Below, piece by piece: positions 16,713-27,547 of a DNA stretch of 64,000 bases. Source of the DNA: Roseateles sp049532965 (GTDB lineage Bacteria; Pseudomonadota; Gammaproteobacteria; Burkholderiales; Burkholderiaceae_C); contig NZ_CP186694.1 of NCBI RefSeq assembly GCF_049532965.1, forward strand, positions 4,340,001 through 4,404,000, read 5' to 3'. The position numbers and the translations under genes were made by a program. Each line of letters begins with the position of its first letter. Positions within the stretch are counted from its first letter, which is position 1. Below the pieces are notes generated by a model. That model saw only the letters and a program-made list of their open reading frames with translations, was not told the origin of the DNA and ran no database searches.

Positions 16713-17678
16713 ATGAAGTACGCGGTGTATGTCGACGGGCAGGAAGGCACGACCGGCCTGCGCATCAATGAATATCTCGCGCAGCGCGCCGACATCGAGG
16801 TGCTGCGCATCGACGCCGACAAGCGCAAGGACCCCGCCGAGCGTGCGCGCCTGCTCAACGCGGCCGACGTGGCGTTCCTGTGCCTGCCCGACGCAGCCTC
16901 GCGCGAGGCCGCCGGCATGGTGACCAATCCCAAGACCTGCCTGATCGACGCGAGCACCGCGCACCGCACGGCGCCGGGCTGGGCCTTCGGCCTGCCCGAA
17001 CTGAGCAAGGGGCAACGGGCGCTGATCCGCGAGTCCAAGCGCATCGCCAATCCCGGTTGCCACGCCAGCGCCTTCATCCTGGCGGTGCGGCCGCTGGTCG
17101 ACGCCGGCCTGCTGTCGGCCGACGCGCTGGTCACCGCGACGTCCATCACCGGGTACTCCGGCGGCGGCAAGTCGATGATCGCGGAGTACGAGGCCGGCGG
17201 AAATCCGAAGCTGACCGCACCGCGGCCCTATGCGCTCGGCCTGGTCCACAAGCACCTGCCCGAAATGATGGCGCACACCGGGCTGAAGACGGCGCCGGTG
17301 TTCATGCCGATCGTGTCCAACTTCTACAAGGGCCTGGCCGTGACGGTGCCGCTGCACCTGAGCCAGCTGCGGGGCGGCGCGACGCCGCAGCAGGTCCGCG
17401 ACGCGCTGGCCGCGCATTACGAGGGCGAGCGCTTCGTCCACGTGAAGCCGCTGCGCGACCCGGACACGCTGGCCGGCGGCTTCTTCGATGTGCAGGCCTG
17501 CAACGACACGAACAACGTCGACTTGTTCGTGTTCGGCAGCGACCAGCAGATCCTCGTGATGGCGCGCCTGGACAACCTGGGCAAGGGCGCCAGCGGGGCC
17601 GCGGTGCAGAGCATGAACGTGCACCTGGGCGTCGACGAGTCACTGGGCCTGACCGGTCCGGACGTCAACGCGATCTGA
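16713..17678 (+). CDS. argC: N-acetyl-gamma-glutamyl-phosphate reductase (ArgC, type 2)
   Basis: 321 residues, the short type-2 form. KYAVYVDGQEGTTGLRINEYL is the NADP-binding start, ANPGCHASAFIL contains the active-site Cys, and the C terminus has FVFGSDQQILVMARLDNLGKGASGAAVQ. It reduces N-acetylglutamyl phosphate to the semialdehyde in arginine synthesis. The start is the ATG at 16713 behind AGGAG. No other arginine genes are nearby. Its position between parA and parB, on the opposite strand, is unusual. Confidence 0.95.
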   Translation: MKYAVYVDGQEGTTGLRINEYLAQRADIEVLRIDADKRKDPAERARLLNAADVAFLCLPDAASREAAGMVTNPKTCLIDASTAHRTAPGWAFGLPELSKGQRALIRESKRIANPGCHASAFILAVRPLVDAGLLSADALVTATSITGYSGGGKSMIAEYEAGGNPKLTAPRPYALGLVHKHLPEMMAHTGLKTAPVFMPIVSNFYKGLAVTVPLHLSQLRGGATPQQVRDALAAHYEGERFVHVKPLRDPDTLAGGFFDVQACNDTNNVDLFVFGSDQQILVMARLDNLGKGASGAAVQSMNVHLGVDESLGLTGPDVNAI

Positions 17679-18115
17679 TGTCGGCACCGCTTCGCGAATG
17701 GCGCCGGGATGGCGCCGTCGCTCCCGCTGATCTCGACGCCATCCGCGAGGGCGTCATCCGCTTCGGCCGCCAGCAAGCGCAGGGCAGCGATGCGCAGGAC
17801 ATCGCCATCGCGCTCCACGAGGATGGCCGCCTGGTGGCCGGTGCGTTCGGTCGCACGGAGTTCCAGCGCCTCTACGTCAACTACCTGTGGGTCGATGCGG
17901 ACCGTCGCGGGCAGGGTGTGGGCGGTGACTGCCTGCGGCACCTCGAGGCGATGGCGCTCAAGCGCGGGTGCGTCGATGCGCTGATCGAGACCTTGTCCGA
18001 TGAGACTGCCGAGCTCTACGAGCACCTCGGCTACGCCTGCATCAGCCACGTGCACGACTACGTGCCGGGCTTCACGCGTCACACCTTGCTGAAGGTCTGG
18101 CAGCCGCGGGACTGA
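17678..18115 (+). CDS. GNAT family N-acetyltransferase
   Basis: 145 residues starting at an ATG that shares one base with the argC stop (TGATG), so translation is likely coupled. YLWVDADRRGQGVGGDCLRHLEAMALKRG contains the acetyl-CoA loop RRGQGVG, and ETLSDETAELYEHLGY matches motif B. Coupling to argC suggests a related substrate, but this is inference. It converges on another GNAT gene with a 15-base gap. Confidence 0.87.
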   Translation: MSAPLREWRRDGAVAPADLDAIREGVIRFGRQQAQGSDAQDIAIALHEDGRLVAGAFGRTEFQRLYVNYLWVDADRRGQGVGGDCLRHLEAMALKRGCVDALIETLSDETAELYEHLGYACISHVHDYVPGFTRHTLLKVWQPRD

Positions 18116-18130
18116 GAGCCCGCTCACCGG

Positions 18131-18934
18131 TCACGCCCATGCGCGGGGGTCGTCGCTGCGGTAGTGGTAGCGGTAGGCGTGGAGGAAACCGAGGCGGGCG
18201 TAGAGGCGCTGAGCCGTTGCGTTGTCCGCACCGACCTGCAGATAGGCGCTGCTCGCGCCCTGCCGCCGAGCCTCCGCGAGGAGGGCGGCGCAAAGCCGGA
18301 AGCCATGGCCCTGACCGCGCTGGGCGTCCGGCGTGAAGATGTCGAACAGCCCTGCCATGCCGCCCGCCGGGGTGCCGTCCGGGCCGGGGTCGATGGCGAC
18401 CTGACCGCATGCCAGCAGCTGCTCCTCTCGCTCCATCTTGAAGGCCTGGTGCCGCACGCTGGCTTCTTCCAGGCGCCGGGCGTGGCCGTCGATTTCTGCC
18501 GCGCTGGAACCTCGCAGGCCGCCGATCAAGGCGGCGTAGTCCACCGCAGACAGCGGCCGGAGCCCGCCCGCATCGCCGAACGCATCGAGCGAGGGCAGGA
18601 CCATCACGTCGGCTGGATCGAAGGAGGCCCAGCCCATCGCGGCAAGGCGGTGGTCCAGGTCCGTCGGGCGGCTGAAGGGCGTGAGCCGGAGGATCAGCGG
18701 CAAGCCGGCCTGGTCGAAGGCCTCGCGGCAGCGACCGAGCACCTCTTCCAGCGGCAGCGAGCCGCTTTCCAGCGCATTGACGCAGCGCGAGCGCTTGGCC
18801 TTGCCGGGAGACAGCCTCAGCAGCCAGCCGTCCACCTGCGCTTCACGTGGCGCCGACGCCGCGTTGAGGCCCGCCGATTCGGCCCGGCGAGCGAGTGCCT
18901 CAAGCTCGGCGGAGGAGGGGACTGGCGCGCTCAT
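18131..18934 (-). CDS. GNAT family N-acetyltransferase (two-lobed)
   Basis: 267 residues. The C-terminal half is a clear GNAT domain (GLFDIFTPDAQRGQGHGFRLCAALLAEARRQGASSAYLQVGADNATAQRLYARLGF). The N-terminal half (about 30-120, WLLRLSPGKAKRSRCVNAL...) resembles the degenerate first lobe of tandem GNAT proteins. Its start overlaps the parA stop by one base (shared base 18934), so it is cotranscribed behind parA, occupying the place where parB is found in many bacteria. The acceptor is unknown. Confidence 0.87.
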   Translation of the reverse strand: MSAPVPSSAELEALARRAESAGLNAASAPREAQVDGWLLRLSPGKAKRSRCVNALESGSLPLEEVLGRCREAFDQAGLPLILRLTPFSRPTDLDHRLAAMGWASFDPADVMVLPSLDAFGDAGGLRPLSAVDYAALIGGLRGSSAAEIDGHARRLEEASVRHQAFKMEREEQLLACGQVAIDPGPDGTPAGGMAGLFDIFTPDAQRGQGHGFRLCAALLAEARRQGASSAYLQVGADNATAQRLYARLGFLHAYRYHYRSDDPRAWA

Positions 18935-19707
18935 CAGCGCATGGCACCGACACGCTTCACCATTTCCTTGGCGAAGTCGATGAACGCATGCGCGCCCTTG
19001 GAGCCGCCATCGAAGACGACGCCCGGGAGACCGTAGCTCGGGGCCTCGGCCAGGCGAACGTTCCGAGGAATGACGGTGTCGAAGACCTTCTCGCCGAAGT
19101 GCGCCTTCAGCTGTTCGCTCACTTGCTGCTGCAAGGTGATCCGAGGATCAAACATGACGCGCAACAGGCCGATGATCTGCAGGTCCGGATTCAGGTTGGC
19201 GTGGATCTGCTTGATCGTGTTGACCAGGTCCGTCAGGCCTTCGAGCGCGAAGTACTCGCACTGCATCGGGACCACGACGCCATGGGCCGAACACAGCCCG
19301 TTCAGGGTCAGCATCGAGAGCGACGGCGGGCAGTCGATCAGGACGAAGTCGTAGTCGTCCGCTGCGGCGGCCAAGGCGGCTTTCAGGCGTTGCTCGCGGC
19401 GCTCCAATTCGACGAGCTCCACCTCGGCGCCTGCGAGTTCGCGGTTGGCCCCGAGCACGTCATACCCCGCCTTCTCGCTGTGCTGCTTGGCCTCGGCAAT
19501 GGACGCAGACTCCAGCAACACGTCATAGACCGTCAGCGGCAGGGCGCGTTTGTCGATGCCCGAACCCATGGTGGCATTGCCTTGCGGGTCGAGGTCGACC
19601 ACCAGGACACGTTGCCCGACCTTCGCCAGGCCGGCGGCCAGATTCACTGTGGTGGTCGTCTTGCCGACGCCGCCTTTTTGATTAGCAACGCAAAAGATTT
19701 TGGCCAT
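18934..19707 (-). CDS. parA: Chromosome-partitioning ATPase ParA
   Basis: 257 residues. The deviant Walker A motif is KGGVGKTTTTVNLA (residues 11-24), Walker A' is VLVVDLDPQGN, and Walker B is FVLIDCPPSLSML. It is a Soj-type ATPase without an N-terminal DNA-binding extension, as expected for chromosomal ParA. It acts with ParB and parS in origin positioning. Downstream of rsmG (93-base gap) on the same strand, in the order mnmG-rsmG-parA seen next to many origins. Confidence 0.97.
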   Translation of the reverse strand: MAKIFCVANQKGGVGKTTTTVNLAAGLAKVGQRVLVVDLDPQGNATMGSGIDKRALPLTVYDVLLESASIAEAKQHSEKAGYDVLGANRELAGAEVELVELERREQRLKAALAAAADDYDFVLIDCPPSLSMLTLNGLCSAHGVVVPMQCEYFALEGLTDLVNTIKQIHANLNPDLQIIGLLRVMFDPRITLQQQVSEQLKAHFGEKVFDTVIPRNVRLAEAPSYGLPGVVFDGGSKGAHAFIDFAKEMVKRVGAMR

Positions 19708-19800
19708 GAAGGTCGGGGTCGAGTCGCCAGGGGAGACGGGGCGGCGGGAATGACAGACTGAAATGACGGCGGAGTGGTGCCGAACGAGAGAGCGCGGAGC

Positions 19801-20469
19801 TTAACCGATGGAGGCCTCTGGACGGATCCAGAGCAGACACCGCTGAGCGTCGAGACCAGGCACATCGAGCTGTTCCACGTGAAACACGGCCAACTCCGGA
19901 GCGCGTCGGCGAAGCTCCTCGAGTTCCTCTGCGGGGTGTTGGCCCTTCATGGCCGCCCATACGGCGCCGGGCTTCAGGTGCATCCGCGTCCATTCGGTGA
20001 AGTCCGCCAGGGAAGCGAACGCTCGTGACGTGATCACGTCAAAGGGAGCGATCTTCAGCTGCTCTACGCGGGAATGCTCGGCGTGCAAGTTGGCCAGGCC
20101 GAGCTCGGCTGCCACTTGGGCGATGAAGAAGGCCTTCTTCCCGACGGTATCCACGCAGGTGACGTCGATCGTCGGATCACAAATCGCGATGACGACGCCG
20201 GGTAGTCCGCCGCCACTCCCGACATCCATCAGCCGCAGCGGCTGGCCGGCAGCGTGGCGGCGGAGTGGGGGAATGACGCTCAAGCTGTCGACCAGGTGCT
20301 GGGTCAGCATGGCCTCCGGATCGCGGACGGCGGTCAGGTTGTAGACCTTGTTCCACTTGGACAGGAGTCCGAGGTAGGCGATCAGCCGGTCGAGTTGGTG
20401 ATCGGTCAGCCCTAGCGAGAGCGTGTTGGCGGCAGCGGCGAGTCGAGCGCGCAGGTCAAGGTCGGTCAT
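19801..20469 (-). CDS. rsmG: 16S rRNA (guanine-527-N7) methyltransferase RsmG
   Basis: 222 residues. The SAM-binding motif is RLMDVGSGGGLPGVVIAI, preceded by KWNKVYNLTAVRD and followed by VTSRAFASLADF, all typical of RsmG/GidB. It methylates G527 of 16S rRNA. It sits 61 bases downstream of mnmG on the same strand. A parS site lies inside the coding sequence near its 3' end. Confidence 0.97.
   Translation of the reverse strand: MTDLDLRARLAAAANTLSLGLTDHQLDRLIAYLGLLSKWNKVYNLTAVRDPEAMLTQHLVDSLSVIPPLRRHAAGQPLRLMDVGSGGGLPGVVIAICDPTIDVTCVDTVGKKAFFIAQVAAELGLANLHAEHSRVEQLKIAPFDVITSRAFASLADFTEWTRMHLKPGAVWAAMKGQHPAEELEELRRRAPELAVFHVEQLDVPGLDAQRCLLWIRPEASIG
19871..19886. promoter_or_regulatory. parS: parS centromere site (in rsmG)
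   Basis: TGTTCCACGTGAAACA, matching the general parS consensus TGTTNCACGTGAAACA at every position. It lies inside rsmG, near its 3' end, about 160 bases from the parA start. It is the expected binding site of ParB encoded in the same region. Confidence 0.9.
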
Positions 20470-20530
20470 CGGCGATCGGACGTTCGGAAGACGGGGTGGG
20501 GCGACGGCCCCTTGCCGGGGAAGAGGACGA

Positions 20531-22498
<1,968 letters not shown>

Positions 22499-22627
22499 GG
22501 CAAGGCGAACCAGCGGAAACGGCGATCGCGTCGATCAAGGCCATCGTGACGCGCCAAGGGGACGCATTCGGGCGATGGACAGCCGGCTGGCATTCAGATG
22601 AGGGAAGGGCGCGATTTTACGCGGGGC

Positions 22628-22636
22628 TGTGGATAA
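22628..22636 (-). promoter_or_regulatory. Perfect DnaA box upstream of mnmG
   Basis: TGTGGATAA on the plus strand is the exact complement of TTATCCACA. It lies 130 bases upstream of the mnmG start and is the only perfect box I noticed in the window. A single box could control mnmG transcription or act as a DnaA-titration site; it is not evidence for an origin alone. Confidence 0.5.
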
Positions 22637-22670
22637 GTCACTCCTCCGGGGGCTTGCTCCGCGGTGCTTA

Positions 22671-22700
22671 TTGGCGGCCGGAACGGGGCGGGGCGACAAT
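22671..22700 (+). promoter_or_regulatory. Candidate sigma-70 promoter of the YkgJ-type gene
   Basis: TTGGCG at 22671-22676 and GACAAT at 22695-22700 are spaced by 18 bases. Transcription would begin only a few bases before the ATG at 22710, so the transcript would be almost leaderless. No strong ribosome binding site precedes that ATG, which fits. Confidence 0.35.
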
Positions 22701-22709
22701 CCCGCCCTC

Positions 22710-22985
22710 ATGAACTGCCGCCCCCACTGCGCCGCCTGCTGCATCGCCCCGTCGATCAGCAGCCCCATCCCGGGCATGCCGGACGGCAAGCCGGCGGGCG
22801 TGCGCTGCATCCAGCTCGACGACGACCTGCGCTGCAAGATCTTCGGGCGGCCGGAGCGCCCCGCGGTCTGCGGCTCGCTGCCGCCCAGCGAGGACATGTG
22901 CGGCGACAGCCGCGCGCAGGCGATGCGCTGGCTCGGCTGGATGGAGGAGCAGACGGCGCCGCCGCCCGGCTCGCTTGCGCGCTGA
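22710..22985 (+). CDS. YkgJ family cysteine-cluster protein
   Basis: 91 residues opening MNCRPHCAACCIAPSISSPIPGMPDGKPAGVRC, with further Cys residues in LRCKIFGRPERPAVC and DMCGD. The family is predicted to chelate zinc or iron through the Cys cluster; the cellular role is not established. The frame extends upstream to 22629 but the conserved protein begins at the ATG at 22710. It is divergent from mnmG. Confidence 0.85.
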   Translation: MNCRPHCAACCIAPSISSPIPGMPDGKPAGVRCIQLDDDLRCKIFGRPERPAVCGSLPPSEDMCGDSRAQAMRWLGWMEEQTAPPPGSLAR

Positions 22986-23059
22986 TCCGCACGACAGCAC
23001 ATTGAAAGCGCGTTCTGCTTAGAGTCGGTGCTCCCGGAAAAATCCAACGGAGACATCAC

Positions 23060-24064
23060 ATGACGCCGACCGACGACGACCGCCGCCGCTTCCTTCGCCA
23101 ATCCGCCACGATGGGCGCCGTAGGCCTGGCCTCCGCCGGCACGCTGCTGCCCGCCTGGGCCCAGTCCAGCTGGCCGTCCCGCAACGTCAGGCTGGTCGTG
23201 CCCTTCGCGCCCGGGGGCAGCAGCGAGATCGTGGCCCGCGCCACCGCCGCGGAACTGAGCAAGACGCTGGGCCAGTCGGTCTACGTGGACAACAAACCCG
23301 GCGGCGGCGGCAACATCGCGATGAGCGAGGTGGCCCGGGCGGAGGACCAGCACACCCTGATCCTCGGCCACATCGGCACGCTGGCGGTGAATCCGTACAT
23401 CTACGACAAGCTGCCCTACGACCCGAACCGCGACTTCAAGCCGATCACGCTGCTGGCGAAGGTTCCCAGCCTCTACGTCGTCCATCCGGACGTGCCGGCG
23501 CGTACGCTGAAGGAGTTCGTCGCGCTCGTGCGCAAGAACCCCGGGAAGTTCAGCTACGGCTCGGCCGGCAACGGCAGCGCCGGCCATCTGGCGATGGAGT
23601 ACCTGAAGATGGTCGCCGACCTCTTCATCCTGCATGTGCCGTATCGCGGCACCGGCCCCCAATTGACCGACCTGCTGGCAGGGCGGCTTGAGGCCGCGTC
23701 GGTCGGCGCGCCGGCCATCCTCCAGTTCATCAAGGCGGGCAAGCTCCGCTGCCTCGCTACCGGCTCGAAGGAACGCCTGCCCCAGTTGCCCGACGTGCCG
23801 ACGGTCGCGGAGCAGGGCTATCCCGGCTTCGAGATGACGCAGTGGTACGGCCTGTGCGCGCCGGCGAACCTGGCGCCGGCGAATGTCGACAAGCTCGCCA
23901 CCGAATCCGCGAAGGCGATCCGATCGGTGAGCGCGCGCGAGCGGCTGAGCCACGATGCCGCGGAGCCGGTCGGCAACACGCCGGCGCAGTTCGCCGCGTT
24001 CATCGCGCAAGAGCAGCAGCGCTGGAAGCAGGTGGTCCAGCGCGCCAAGATCAAGCCGGATTGA
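23060..24064 (+). CDS. Bug-type tripartite tricarboxylate transporter substrate-binding protein
   Basis: 334 residues. The export signal RRRFLRQSATMGAVGLASAGTLLPAWA resembles a Tat signal (RRxFL). The mature part begins SWPSRNVRLVVPFAPGGSSEIVAR, the hallmark of the Bug/TctC family. The ligand-binding loops (VDNKPGGGGNIAMSEVARA, YGSAGNGSAGHLAMEYLK) are intact. These periplasmic receptors bind small carboxylates. No TctA/TctB membrane genes are adjacent, so it is an orphan receptor, which is common in Burkholderiales. GGAG precedes the ATG. Confidence 0.93.
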   Translation: MTPTDDDRRRFLRQSATMGAVGLASAGTLLPAWAQSSWPSRNVRLVVPFAPGGSSEIVARATAAELSKTLGQSVYVDNKPGGGGNIAMSEVARAEDQHTLILGHIGTLAVNPYIYDKLPYDPNRDFKPITLLAKVPSLYVVHPDVPARTLKEFVALVRKNPGKFSYGSAGNGSAGHLAMEYLKMVADLFILHVPYRGTGPQLTDLLAGRLEAASVGAPAILQFIKAGKLRCLATGSKERLPQLPDVPTVAEQGYPGFEMTQWYGLCAPANLAPANVDKLATESAKAIRSVSARERLSHDAAEPVGNTPAQFAAFIAQEQQRWKQVVQRAKIKPD

Positions 24065-24095
24065 ACACGGCGCCCGACGGCGCCGGACCACGTCC

Positions 24096-26261
24096 TCAAG
24101 CGTGGTGCACGGTGCGCAGGTCCTGCACCACGCGCCCGCCCTGCAGGCTGACGACGCGCTGCGCCGCCGCGATCGTCTCGGGCCGGTGTGCGATGACGAT
24201 CCGCGTGAGCGCCAGTTGCCGCAGGCTCGCATTCACGAGCCGTTCGCGCTCCACGTCGAGCGCGCTGGTCGCCTCGTCCAGGAACAGGAACTGCGGCCGC
24301 TTGTAGAGCGCCCGCGCGAGCAGCAGGCGCTGGCGCTGGCCGCCGGAGAGGCTTGATCCCATGTCGCCGATCAGTGTCTGGAAGCGCATCGGCATCGCTT
24401 CGATGTCCTCGAGGACGCAGGCCAGCCGCGCACATTCGCGGATCCAATCCGGGTCGGCATTCAGGTCGAAGAAGCTGATGTTGTCCGCGATGCTGCCGGC
24501 GAAGAGGTGATCGTCCTGCATCACCGTGCCGATCCGGGCGCGCCAGGCGTTGGCGCCCAGCTGCGACAGCGCGACGCCGCCGATCCGGATCTCGCCGTGC
24601 TGAGGCGCATGGATGCCCAGCATCAGCTTCATCAGCGTCGTCTTGCCGCAGCCGGAGGGTCCGACGATCGCGACCGATTCGCCGGGCTCGATGCGCAGCG
24701 AGCAGCCGGCGATGACCTCCGGCTCGCCATCGGCATAGCGGAAGCGCAGCCCGTCGAGCTCCAGCGCGGCGTCGCGCGGCACCGCTCGGCCGGGCGCGTC
24801 GAGTTCGGCTTCGGGCGCGGTCAGCACGATGTCGGCCAGTCGTTCCCCTTGCAGGCGCAGCATCTTCAGGGCGACCACCTTGTCGATCAGCCCGGCGATG
24901 CGTTGGCTGAACTGGTCCTTGTAGGCCAGGAATGCGAACAGCATCCCCACCGACAGTTCCTTGTCGAGCACCAGCATCGCGCCCATCGCCACGATGGCCA
25001 CGCGCTCCAGCCCGAACAGCAGCCGGTTGCCTTGCGTCATGCCGAGCTCGAGCTTGCGGCCGGTCAACGACGCGTTCATCTGCTCGACCACCAGGTTGGC
25101 GAAGCGACCGCTGCGATCCGCCTGGGCGTTGAACAGCTTGATGGCCTGCGCGCCGCGCAGCGATTCCAGGAAGTGGGTGTTCTGGCGCGCCTCGTGCGTC
25201 AGCGCTTCTTCCTGCGCGTGACGCAGCGGCTTGAAGAAGGCCCAGCGCAGCAGCGCATAACCAGCCACCGCGGTCAGCGCGATCGCGGTCAGGCGCCCGC
25301 TGTAGAGCACCATCATCGCCAACGTGAGCAACACCATCAGGCCGTCCAGCAGCGCCTCGATGAAGCTGCCGGTCAGCGTCTTCTGGATTTCCTGGACGCT
25401 GGAGAAACGCGACCAGATGTCGCCGAGGTGGCGTTTCTCGAACCAGGCCAGCGGCAGCCGCAGCAGGTGCGAGAACACGTTGGACAGCCACTGCAGATTC
25501 AGCGAGGCCGACAGGATCATCACCGCCCATGAGCGCAGCACGCCGACGCCCACCTGCAGCAGCACCAGCAGCGCGAAGCCGATGGCCAGCGTCACGAGCA
25601 GGTCGCGATCGGCGCTGACGATGACGCCGTCGACGGTCCACTGCAGCAGGAAGGGCGCGAGCAACCCCAGCAGTTCCAGGCCCAGCGCGAGCGCCAGCAC
25701 CTGCGCGATGGAGCGCTTGAGCCCGCTGACATGGCCGAGCAGCTGGCGCCACTTCGGCGCCGGAGCGGGTGCCTTGCGCGCGAAGTCCATGCCCGGCCGC
25801 AACTCGAGCGCCACGCCGGTGAAGTGGCGCGAGACCTCGGCCAGCGGCAGCCGGCGCTCGCCGAGCGCGGGATCGAACACCACGGCCCGGTCGCCGTCGA
25901 CCCGCTCCAGCACGACGAAGTGATTGAAGTCCCAGTGCAGGATCGCGGGTGTGTGCAGCTTGTGCAGCGTCTGGGGTTCGGCACGCAGCGCCCGGGCGGT
26001 GAGGCCCAGCTGTGCGCCCATGCGCACCAGGTCCGCCATCGTCAGGCCCTTGAGCGAGACCGAGAAGCGGTCGCGCAGTTCTCCGAGCGTCCAGCGCTGG
26101 CCATGCGCCGCGGCCACCATCGCCAGGCAGGCCAGGCCGCACTCGGCGGCCTCGGTCTGCAGGATGACGGGACGGCTGCGGCGCCATCCGAGGTTCAGTC
26201 GCGCAATGGCGTTGGCAAGGACACCGGTGGCGGCGGCACCGGAAGGGGGGACGTCAGACAC
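24096..26261 (-). CDS. C39-peptidase ABC exporter (PCAT, bacteriocin/peptide type)
   Basis: 721 residues. The N-terminal C39 cysteine protease has C41 in QTEAAECGLACLAMV, H114 in WDFNHFVVLERV and D130 in VVFDPALGERRL, so the catalytic triad looks complete. A transmembrane ABC domain follows (about 165-440) and then the ATPase: Walker A GPSGCGKTT, signature LSGGQRQRL, Walker B FLFLDEATSALD. Such exporters cleave double-glycine leaders and export the core peptide. Its start overlaps the adaptor gene by eight bases. The obvious substrate is the 64-residue GG peptide encoded just upstream of the adaptor. Confidence 0.95.
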   Translation of the reverse strand: MSDVPPSGAAATGVLANAIARLNLGWRRSRPVILQTEAAECGLACLAMVAAAHGQRWTLGELRDRFSVSLKGLTMADLVRMGAQLGLTARALRAEPQTLHKLHTPAILHWDFNHFVVLERVDGDRAVVFDPALGERRLPLAEVSRHFTGVALELRPGMDFARKAPAPAPKWRQLLGHVSGLKRSIAQVLALALGLELLGLLAPFLLQWTVDGVIVSADRDLLVTLAIGFALLVLLQVGVGVLRSWAVMILSASLNLQWLSNVFSHLLRLPLAWFEKRHLGDIWSRFSSVQEIQKTLTGSFIEALLDGLMVLLTLAMMVLYSGRLTAIALTAVAGYALLRWAFFKPLRHAQEEALTHEARQNTHFLESLRGAQAIKLFNAQADRSGRFANLVVEQMNASLTGRKLELGMTQGNRLLFGLERVAIVAMGAMLVLDKELSVGMLFAFLAYKDQFSQRIAGLIDKVVALKMLRLQGERLADIVLTAPEAELDAPGRAVPRDAALELDGLRFRYADGEPEVIAGCSLRIEPGESVAIVGPSGCGKTTLMKLMLGIHAPQHGEIRIGGVALSQLGANAWRARIGTVMQDDHLFAGSIADNISFFDLNADPDWIRECARLACVLEDIEAMPMRFQTLIGDMGSSLSGGQRQRLLLARALYKRPQFLFLDEATSALDVERERLVNASLRQLALTRIVIAHRPETIAAAQRVVSLQGGRVVQDLRTVHHA

Positions 26262-27501
26262 GGCGGGCCAGGCTCAGCAGCGGTTCGAAGATCCATTCGA
26301 TCAGACGGCGCCGCTCCAGCAGCACGTCCGCTTCGAGCAGCATACCGGGGCTCAGCGTCTGGTCCTGGCCATAGGCCTCGACGGACTGTCGCTGCAATTG
26401 CACCGTGATGCGGTACATCGGCTCGCCCTGGGCCATCGCGGCGGGCAGCCCGAGCTGCGCCAGTTCCGCGGCCTGCAACGGCGTGCGCGAGACCTGCAGC
26501 ACCTCGCCGGCCTGCTGGCCGAACTTCTGGTACGGGAACGCCTGGTAGCGCAACAGCACCGCCTGGTGCGGCCGCAGGAAACCGACGGCGCTGGAGGGCG
26601 CGTACAGGTGCGCCTGGAGCGGCGTGTGCGCCGGAAGCAGGGCGGCCAGCTGCGTGCCGGCCTGCACGACCTGGCCGGGCTCGGCCAGGACGGTGCTCAT
26701 CTGGCCGTCGCTGGGCGCGCGCAGCACGAGGCGGCGGCGCGCTTCGTTCTCGGCGCCCTGCGCCTGCAGCTCGGCGATGTCCCGCGCCAGTTCCCCTTGC
26801 TGGACCTGCGCCTTCAACGGAATCGCCTGAAGCTCAGCTTGCAAGCCCAACGCCTCCCGCTGCAGGTTCTCGCGCTCTCGCGCCAGCGCCTGCCGTTGGG
26901 CCTGCAAGCCAAGCAACTCCTCCCGCTTGGTCTGGACCTGGGCGTTCGAGACGAACTGGTCTTTTGCCAGCGACTCGAGCCGTCCCAGACTCTGCCGCGC
27001 GAGCGCCTCGCGCTCCGCGTGCAGCCGCAGCTCGGCATCGGCCTGCTGCAGCGTGGATTGAAGCGTCAGGACGCGCGCTTTCAGCGACGCCGCCTGACTC
27101 TGCGCAAGCTCCCGTTGCTGCGCCTGCGCGGCGTTCAACGAGGACTCACGCTCGCGCAAGGTCCGGGACAGGCTGTCGCCGGTCGGGTTCGCGCTGTCCA
27201 GCGACAGCACGAACAGCACATCGCCTTGACGCACCTGCTGCCCGTCCTGGACGGGACGTGCCACGACGGTGGCGCTTTGCGGCACGCTCAGCCGCATCAC
27301 GCCGCGCTCGGGCACCAGCAGGCCATTGACGCGGGCCTTGCGGGTGTACTCGGTGCTGAACAGGAAGGCTCCGACGGCGATCACGCCACCCAGCGCCAGC
27401 ATGCTCAGCCACTTCAACGTGGCGGGCCGATGCAGTTGCACCGATCCCAGCCAGGCCTGCTGTTGCGAGGCCTGCGCTTCGGCGCGGAACAGCGCCACCA
27501 C
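26254..27501 (-). CDS. HlyD-family periplasmic adaptor of the peptide exporter
   Basis: 415 residues from a GTG preceded by AGGAAAGATC. One transmembrane segment (LKWLSMLALGGVIAVGAFLFS, about 29-49) is followed by a beta-barrel/lipoyl region and a long Gln/Ala/Leu-rich coiled coil (about 110-240). A second lipoyl half follows (RLVLRAPSDGQMSTVLAEPGQVVQAG). Adaptors of this type link the inner-membrane PCAT transporter to an outer-membrane channel. No TolC-like gene is present in the window. It lies 46 bases after the peptide gene and overlaps the transporter. Confidence 0.93.
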   Translation of the reverse strand: MVALFRAEAQASQQQAWLGSVQLHRPATLKWLSMLALGGVIAVGAFLFSTEYTRKARVNGLLVPERGVMRLSVPQSATVVARPVQDGQQVRQGDVLFVLSLDSANPTGDSLSRTLRERESSLNAAQAQQRELAQSQAASLKARVLTLQSTLQQADAELRLHAEREALARQSLGRLESLAKDQFVSNAQVQTKREELLGLQAQRQALARERENLQREALGLQAELQAIPLKAQVQQGELARDIAELQAQGAENEARRRLVLRAPSDGQMSTVLAEPGQVVQAGTQLAALLPAHTPLQAHLYAPSSAVGFLRPHQAVLLRYQAFPYQKFGQQAGEVLQVSRTPLQAAELAQLGLPAAMAQGEPMYRITVQLQRQSVEAYGQDQTLSPGMLLEADVLLERRRLIEWIFEPLLSLARRV

Positions 27502-27547
27502 GATCTTTCCTGTTGCGAACCTGACGGATCGCGGTCAGCCTTGCGGC

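Noticed and set aside
17434..17449. A parS-like CACGTGAA core inside argC
   Set aside because: Only the inner core matches. The flanks differ from TGTTNCACGTGAAACA at several positions.
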